The notes under the pieces were generated by a model that was given only the letters and a program-made list of their open reading frames with translations, did not search any database and was not told the origin of the DNA. A DNA stretch of 6,147 nucleotides, from NCBI GenBank assembly GCA_003158835.1, contig PMLI01000249.1, forward strand, positions 1 through 6,147, given 5' to 3'. Positions 1 to 3,653 of this stretch are shown here, piece by piece. How positions within the stretch are numbered: position 1 is the stretch's first letter; each line of letters opens with the position of its first letter. The translations under genes were made by a program, and so were the position numbers. Source of the stretch: Acidimicrobiaceae bacterium. GTDB taxonomy: Bacteria > Actinomycetota > Acidimicrobiia > Acidimicrobiales > Palsa-688.

Positions 1-138
1 CGGGTAGGTACTAGGGCCACTTGCTGTGGCACCGACGTCGCCCGGCTGGGAAGTCTGGGGCTCTCCCTGAAGACCAGGTGGATGTGCCTCGTGCCTCGAT
101 GAAATCGTGTAGTCCGCGACGCCATTAGGGTCCGAGGT

Positions 139-1032
139 GTGATGCTCCGTCGTACCCTGCTCGCTGCAGTCCTGGCGATCGCACAGCTCGTGCAGACGAC
201 GACCGCGTCAGCCGCCGCGGTGGGCATGCCGCCTGGCTTTGAGGCCCCTGGGCCCCTCGCTGTAACGGAGAGCGGAACGCTCTACGTCGCAAGTGGCTCG
301 CAGCTCTACAAGCTGAGCGGTAGGCGCTTCGAGGCCTTCGCCCGCGCGCCTTCTGAGATCCAGACCGCAGTCGCTGTAGCCAACGGCACCGTCTACCTGG
401 GAGAGTCAAACGTGCTGCAGGCCGTCTCGCCCAGCGGAACGGTCACAACGGTAGCGCACAGGGCCGTGGCCGGCCTGGGGCTCAGCCGGCAAAGGACTCT
501 CTACGTGGTGACCGACAGCGAGGTAGAGCACTTCGTCGGCGGCGAGCTCAAGCCCGTTGTCCGCGCTGCGCAGTTCAAGGGCCTGTCGGGAGTGCCGCCG
601 CTTGGAAGTCTTGGTTTAGGAAACGTGGACGCCGACGGCGCCGGCGACCTCTACATCAGTGGCACTGGAGACGGCTACAACCTCTACGAGCTCACGAAGA
701 CGGGCCATGCCCGCTTTGTCAGCCCGTTCCGGGGGGCGAACGGCAAGCCCGCTCCCTTGAGCATCGGGCCGGACGGCGTCGTGTACGGGGAGTGGCAGAA
801 CGCGATCTACCAGGTCGATGGTGGGGGAATATCGCTTCTCCAGGGGTTTTCGGGAGGCACCGTGCCCAAGTACCACGGCACCTTCCTGCCGGCCTTCATT
901 GCTTGCTCCGGCGTCATCGGGTCGCCCCTTTACGCGGACGCCGACGGCGCCAATGGCTTTTCGATGGACAGCGCGATCATCGCCGTCTACCCGAAGCACC
1001 GAATCGTTTCGCTTTGGACACGGTCGTCGTAG
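139..1032 (+). CDS. Secreted beta-propeller-like (NHL/SMP-30-style) protein
   Basis: Encodes about 297 aa. The N-terminus (MMLRRTLLAAVLAIAQ, then a Thr/Ser/Ala stretch) is a classic Sec signal peptide: a short basic region, a hydrophobic core and a likely cleavage after ASA near residue 25. The rest is a series of about six degenerate blades, each a hydrophobic strand, a turn with G or DG, then a strand such as GTLYVAS, GTVYLGE, RTLYVVT, GDLYISG or GVVYGEW, followed by a strand ending in a question-like readout segment (QLYKLSG, YNLYELT, AIYQVDG). This pattern is typical of NHL, SMP-30 or YVTN propellers. No catalytic residues can be assigned, so the role (extracellular binding or structural) is unknown. 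The start is GTG at 139 or the adjacent ATG at 142. AGGG at 127-130 sits 8 bases before the GTG and GAGG at 134-137 sits 4 bases before the ATG. It is complete at both ends and followed by a hairpin. Confidence 0.8.
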   Translation: MMLRRTLLAAVLAIAQLVQTTTASAAAVGMPPGFEAPGPLAVTESGTLYVASGSQLYKLSGRRFEAFARAPSEIQTAVAVANGTVYLGESNVLQAVSPSGTVTTVAHRAVAGLGLSRQRTLYVVTDSEVEHFVGGELKPVVRAAQFKGLSGVPPLGSLGLGNVDADGAGDLYISGTGDGYNLYELTKTGHARFVSPFRGANGKPAPLSIGPDGVVYGEWQNAIYQVDGGGISLLQGFSGGTVPKYHGTFLPAFIACSGVIGSPLYADADGANGFSMDSAIIAVYPKHRIVSLWTRSS

Positions 1033-1056
1033 GTTTCCCCGCACGGACGGGGAGGC
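1033..1056 (+). terminator. GC-rich hairpin directly after the first propeller gene
   Basis: The stem TCCCCG / CGGGGA (1036-1041 and 1048-1053) encloses a 6-base loop and can be extended outward by two G-T wobbles and a G-C pair to 1033 and 1056. It begins on the base after the TAG stop codon. There is no T-tract behind it, so it is either a U-less actinobacterial-type terminator or an mRNA 3'-end stabilising hairpin. Confidence 0.4.
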
Positions 1057-1382
1057 TGTCGTGGTGCTCGCGGCGAGGGTATGCCTGAGAGCCGTCGAGG
1101 GCCTACGGCTAGCGGACGACGAAGGAGGGGACGCTGGCCACCAAGAGGCCAAGGCGCGCCATCTTGTCGACCGAGTAAGGCCTCGCCGGGAACTTAACGA
1201 GAGCGGTGATGGGGCCGGGCGGCGGTGCCGGCGGCGCCTGGATAAGAGATGTCTACGTGAGCACTACACTCAAATCAATTGGACTGTGCCCGCCTGGTGC
1301 GTGCGCTCCTAGGAGCCAGTCGGCGACGAGGGCTCCGACGTCGGGCCGGTGGCCTTCGGGCGCCCTCGGCCCCGTTGCCCCC
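1057..1382. other. Intergenic stretch without a recognisable gene
   Basis: No frame here gives a protein I recognise or one with a convincing start and ribosome binding site. A - strand frame is open from 1252 down to a TAG at 1109-1111 (47 codons), but its only ATG lies at 1160-1162 and would give a peptide of fewer than 20 residues. The + strand frame that runs through to 1312 is the tail of an out-of-frame reading of the upstream propeller gene. The stretch may be the remains of a decayed gene or simple spacer. Confidence 0.4.
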
Positions 1383-1391
1383 TTAAGGGGG
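1378..1391. repeat. Perfect 14-bp palindrome CCCCCTTAAGGGGG
   Basis: Five C, TTAA, five G: a perfect palindrome. The - strand TAA stop codon of the helix-turn-helix gene (plus-strand bases 1383-1385) lies in its centre. It could act as a transcription stop or a protein-binding site. There is almost no loop and no T-tract on the - strand side, so a standard intrinsic terminator is not well supported. Confidence 0.5.
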
Positions 1392-1598
1392 GCGGACCTG
1401 GAGCCAGTGGGCGATGGTGGCCCGGTACCACCATGGGGTCCTGCCTAGGTACCCGTCCGGCTCCGGGAGGGCCCCTCTAAGCCGGTAGGTCCTGAGAGTC
1501 TGAACGGGCAGCCTGGCCATTTCGGCAACCTCTGCCCACGTGAGCTGGTCGGTCCCGGCGGGCTGGCGGCGGTTGTCTAGGCCCTCTGGCGTCGTCAT
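1383..1598 (-). CDS. Small helix-turn-helix DNA-binding protein (excisionase/MerR-like)
   Basis: Encodes 71 aa starting with MTTPEGLDNR. Residues 19-41 (LTWAEVAEMARLPVQTLRTY and following) form a helix-turn-helix of the type found in MerR-like and AlpA/excisionase-like small regulators: 'L-T-x-A-E-V-A-E' helix 1, a turn, then a recognition helix with a TLRTYR core. Residues 45-58 (LPEPDGYLGRTPWW) are the characteristic wing, followed by a final helix (TIAHWLQVR). Standalone proteins of this size are common in actinobacterial genomes and on mobile elements, where some control excision; no integrase is visible here, so a role in excision is not supported. The frame is open further up to an ATG at 1721, but the added residues are low-complexity and the family is usually 60-75 aa, so I chose 1598. 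The ribosome binding site is weak (an AGG only two bases from the ATG). The stop codon sits in the palindrome at 1378-1391. Confidence 0.6.
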   Translation of the reverse strand: MTTPEGLDNRRQPAGTDQLTWAEVAEMARLPVQTLRTYRLRGALPEPDGYLGRTPWWYRATIAHWLQVRPP

Positions 1599-1848
1599 GA
1601 CCTGTACATCTAACCAGGGGATGCACCTCGGAGCGTGGCTCCCGTCCCCTTCGAGGACCGGGAGCGTCACGGGCCCCGCCGATCCCGTTGCCAGCTGCCG
1701 GGGCCGCCGAATGCTCGGCACTGACGAGGGCGGGGTCCTGGGCTAGGCCCTTGGTGGTGCGCAGCTCATGTTTAGGCACCATGTTGGACTGGTTCGACGC
1801 CAACGGGCCAAGAGCGTCGAAACGCAGGCTTCAGAAAAGCTGACGGAG

Positions 1849-1876
1849 TGCCCGGCGCCGCTAGCATTGCCGGGCA
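1849..1876 (+). repeat. 8-bp inverted repeat at the start of the small CxxC gene
   Basis: TGCCCGGC (1849-1856) and GCCGGGCA (1869-1876) are perfect inverted copies around a 12-base loop. The right arm ends on the A of the ATG at 1876, so in RNA the hairpin would occlude the region where a ribosome binding site would lie. It could be an operator or a translational control hairpin, or be incidental. Confidence 0.35.
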
Positions 1877-2103
1877 TGAAGAGCTTCGACGATGGCCGAG
1901 GCCTACGACCTGAACGGGTGGCCAGGGCGCGCCCTCCGACTGACACCGATGTGCGGGCCGAGTGCGAGCGTTGCGACAAGGAAATCTATTTGGTCGGCGG
2001 CAGTTGGTGGCACGAGCTAACTGGGCTCGAACAGTGCCCGCCAGACGATGATGGCGATGTTCAGTTCGGCGGTCGTGCCGTCCCGAAGAAGCCGAATAGT
2101 TAG
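1876..2103 (+). CDS. Small CxxC...H...C protein, putative zinc-binding, function unknown
   Basis: Encodes 75 aa starting MKSFDDGRGL. The first 25 residues are basic and proline-rich. Residues 28-54 carry a compact motif: C30-x2-C33, then I37, W44-W45-H46, and C54, with 'CDKEIYLVGGSWWHELTG' in between. C30, C33, H46 and C54 would make a plausible four-ligand zinc site (C-x2-C-x12-H-x7-C). The arrangement, a CxxC pair followed by 'G-x-W-x-H' and a final cysteine, recalls short zinc-ribbon-like hypothetical proteins of actinobacteria and their phages; I cannot assign a function. The tail (DDDGDVQFGG, then KKPNS) is charged. The same frame is open from an ATG at 1768 (111 aa), but neither start has a good Shine-Dalgarno; I prefer 1876 for compactness. 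The intrinsic terminator directly after the stop codon supports a real transcription unit. Confidence 0.5.
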   Translation: MKSFDDGRGLRPERVARARPPTDTDVRAECERCDKEIYLVGGSWWHELTGLEQCPPDDDGDVQFGGRAVPKKPNS

Positions 2104-2108
2104 CCCGC

Positions 2109-2140
2109 GCCGGCCCCGGTACGGTACCGCCGGCCCTTTT
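2109..2140 (+). terminator. Intrinsic terminator after the small CxxC gene
   Basis: Outer stem GCCGG (2109-2113) / CCGGC (2130-2134) and inner stem CGGTAC (2117-2122) / GTACCG (2124-2129), with CCC bulged on the left side, are followed by CC and TTTT at 2137-2140. The inner pairs nearest the centre must open to make a loop. It starts six bases after the TAG stop at 2101-2103. The strong GC stem plus T run fits rho-independent termination on the + strand. Confidence 0.6.
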
Positions 2141-2241
2141 AGCTGCGTCAATCATCCGAACTACTTCCACCCTGTCAGAAGCCGGGGCTAGCGCGACAGA
2201 TAATGGGCTGTGAAGGTCAATGCCGGGGCCGCCAACCAGGC

Positions 2242-2449
2242 TCAACCGGGGTACGGGTGGACCTGCAACTCCTTGCGCCGCCGGATCCTGAAGCCGGCCC
2301 GCGCGCACCCGGCGGTAGATGGCCCCGCTCCGGACCGCCCGTTCCAGATCGGGGAAGGCCCGTTTTACGAGGCGCCGTTGCAGCTCAGCCCATGCCTGCC
2401 CGGTGTAGGCGGTCTGCACCACGAGGTCGAGGAGGTCGGCGGTGGCCAT
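2242..2449 (-). pseudogene. Frameshifted remnant of a small gene, possibly sigma-factor-like N-terminus
   Basis: From ATG at 2449 the - strand reads MATADLLDLVVQTAYTGQ, then AWAELQRRLVKRAFPDLERA and VRSGAIYRR, a helical, charged, protein-like sequence. At about 2301-2306, in a GCGCGC run, one extra base shifts the frame. Removing it continues as RAGFRIRRRKELQVHPYPG to a TGA at 2242-2244, which looks more natural than the low-complexity Pro/Arg/Ala text of the unshifted frame (which stays open to 1772). The 'DLLDLV...AWAELQRRLV.RA.PDL' pattern loosely resembles the first helices of sigma-70-like proteins as I know them, but no -10 or -35 recognition region follows, so this is only a suggestion. 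It is either a truncated, decayed gene or an assembly indel in a short gene. It is divergent from the GAF-GGDEF gene, with 104 bases between the two starts. Confidence 0.35.
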
Positions 2450-2490
2450 CTCGGCGACCTTGGCCGTCGGCGAGGCTGTGAACCAGGCGA

Positions 2491-2503
2491 GATCGCGGCG
2501 ATC
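2491..2503. repeat. Inverted repeat GATCGC-G-GCGATC in the divergent spacer
   Basis: A perfect 6-bp inverted repeat with a single central base, lying between the divergent remnant (start 2449) and the GAF-GGDEF start (2554). Its size and position would suit a dimeric repressor site; no regulator can be linked to it from sequence alone. Confidence 0.25.
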
Positions 2504-2553
2504 CTATTGAAGGGGGTCCTGTACCCGTTCGCCTTCAAACAGGTCGCAGTTAT

Positions 2554-3514
2554 ATGGAAAGAAAGGACCAGGTCCTGGCGGCACGCTTTGTCACCGGGGC
2601 CGCTGAGGTTATCGATGTCGAAGCTGGTCCTCTCGAAGACAGCCCTCTCAAGGGTGCCGTTGCCGCCCGGGCCTTGCAGGGCCACCAGCCTTTGCTGGTG
2701 CGGGACATAGCCCGCGACGACGGGCCGGCCCTGCAGGCCCTGGTGCCCGGGGCCACCAACATCGTCGTCGTCCCCCTCAGGGCGGGCCGGGAGGGCCAGG
2801 GCCTGTTGCTGGCGGAGTCCGGGCCGCCTCCCAGCCGGCGCATGAGCCGGCGCTCGCTGGACATGGTGGCTCGCTTCGCCGGCCACGCCGCCCTGGCCCT
2901 GCGCAACGCCGACCTGAAGGCCGAGATCGCCCGGTTGGCCGCTTCCGACCCGCTCACGGGACCTGGCCAACCGTCGGGCGCTCACCACCGCCCTGACCCG
3001 GGAGGTAGCCCGCTCGGTGCGGACCAAGGAACCGCTCTCCCTGGCCATAATGGACATCGATTTCTTCAAGAAGATCAATGATACTTACGGTCACGTGGCC
3101 GGTGACGACGTGCTGCGGGCGGTGGCCGACGCCATGGCCGCCACGGTACGTGACGTCGACGTGGTGGCCCGTCACGGTGGCGAAGAATTCGCCATCGTGT
3201 TGCCCAATTGCCCGAGCGAAGGCGCACTGATAGTTGTCGAACGAGTCAGGGCCGCGGTCGCCTCCCTCGACACAGTGGCGAAAGTGACCGTTAGTGCCGG
3301 TGTGGCCACGGCCACGGGCGCGGACGGCGCCGACGCCGAACGCCTCATGGCCGACGCCGACGAAGCCCTTTACGCCTCCAAGCGCGCCGGCCGGGACCGC
3401 GTCACCCTCGCCCCGCCCGCCCCGCCCGGCGCATCGCGGCCGCCGCTGGACCTCGGCACCCGCGAGCCCACGGTCGGGTCGGCCGTGATCTTCGCCAGTG
3501 ATGGTGACGAATAG
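2554..3514 (+). pseudogene. GAF-GGDEF diguanylate cyclase, frameshifted and probably 5'-truncated
   Basis: With one base removed at 2961/2962 the gene reads as 319 aa. Residues about 1-115 match the later part of a GAF sensory domain (strand NIVVVPLRAG, then GLLLAES, then the helix DMVARFAGHAALALRNADL). A short linker helix leads to DPLTGLANRRALTTAL, the start of a GGDEF domain, which is split by the frameshift: the upstream frame reads DPLTGPGQPS instead. Downstream, IMDIDFFKKINDTYGH carries the metal-binding Asp, RHGGEEFAIVLP (GGEEF at 3176-3190) is the active-site loop, and R-x-x-D (3149-3160), five residues before it, is an intact product-inhibition I-site. GGEEF cyclases make cyclic di-GMP from two GTP. 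The 3' half alone could start at GTG 3017 (GGAGG at 3001-3005, 11 bases before it), but it would lack the first GGDEF segment. The GAF domain lacks its first strands, and the sequence before 2554 is not GAF-like, so the 5' end seems lost. The TAG stop is at 3512-3514. Confidence 0.75.
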
Positions 3515-3521
3515 CATAACC

Positions 3522-3539
3522 CGCCTTAGGCGTTCTTTT
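3522..3539 (+). terminator. Short hairpin and T-rich run after the GGDEF gene
   Basis: CGCC-TTA-GGCG (3522-3532) is followed directly by TTCTTTT (3533-3539), eight bases after the GGDEF stop codon. The stem is only four base pairs, so termination may be weak, but the position and the T run fit an intrinsic terminator separating this gene from the next. Confidence 0.45.
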
Positions 3540-3566
3540 GCGCGCGCGGAGAGCCGACTGCCTTAC

Positions 3567-3588
3567 TGCTAATTGCGGGTAATTAGCA
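3567..3588. promoter_or_regulatory. AT-rich palindrome TGCTAATT-N6-AATTAGCA upstream of the large propeller gene
   Basis: Perfect 8-bp inverted repeat (3567-3574 and 3581-3588) around GCGGGT. It stands out in a GC-rich background and lies 65 bases before the start of the large secreted gene, where an operator or promoter element would be expected. No clear -35/-10 pair can be assigned, and there is no T-tract that would make it a terminator. Confidence 0.4.
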
Positions 3589-3643
3589 ACCACATTAAGC
3601 TTCGGGCCCAACGGCCTGCTACGCCTGAGCCGGCCACACCCTT

Positions 3644-3648
3644 GGAGG
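3644..3648 (+). promoter_or_regulatory. Ribosome binding site of the large secreted gene
   Basis: GGAGG lies 5 bases before GTG at 3654. In-frame TTG 3642 and GTG 3648 overlap or precede this site, so the spacing favours 3654 as the start. Confidence 0.6.
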
Positions 3649-3653
3649 TGGAC

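Noticed and set aside
16..30. GCCAC-TTGCT-GTGGC hairpin at the left edge
   Set aside because: Only a 5-bp stem without a T-tract or link to a gene; not enough to call a terminator or riboswitch.
616..1152. 178-codon open frame on the - strand opposite the first propeller gene
   Set aside because: It is Ser/Pro/Arg/Ala-rich antisense text over a clear signal-peptide-bearing + strand gene, with no recognisable domain; a typical shadow in GC-rich DNA.
1112..1252. 47-codon - strand open frame ending in LLVASVPSFVVR
   Set aside because: It reads plausibly as protein but has no start codon in its first half and no ribosome binding site; too short to support.
1770..1810. GGTTCGA at about 1790-1796 as a tRNA T-loop
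   Set aside because: The flanking bases do not form the T stem, and no acceptor, D or anticodon stems can be drawn around it.
1772..2240. Continuation of the - strand frame from 2449 through the CxxC gene
   Set aside because: After the GCGCGC run it becomes low-complexity Arg/Pro/Ser text and lies antisense to the CxxC gene and its terminator; only the first part (about 2300-2449) looks protein-like.
2564..2576. Inverted repeat AGGACC-A-GGTCCT near the start of the GAF-GGDEF gene
   Set aside because: It lies inside codons, is short, and has no loop for a hairpin; likely chance in GC-rich sequence.
2365..3078. 237-codon - strand open frame opposite the GAF domain
   Set aside because: The + strand encodes recognisable GAF and GGDEF sequence; the antisense frame has no domain features.
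2954..3517. 187-codon - strand open frame opposite the GGDEF domain
   Set aside because: Its Gly/His/Val-rich sequence mirrors the GGDEF codons; the GGEEF and MDIDFF motifs on the + strand settle the coding strand.
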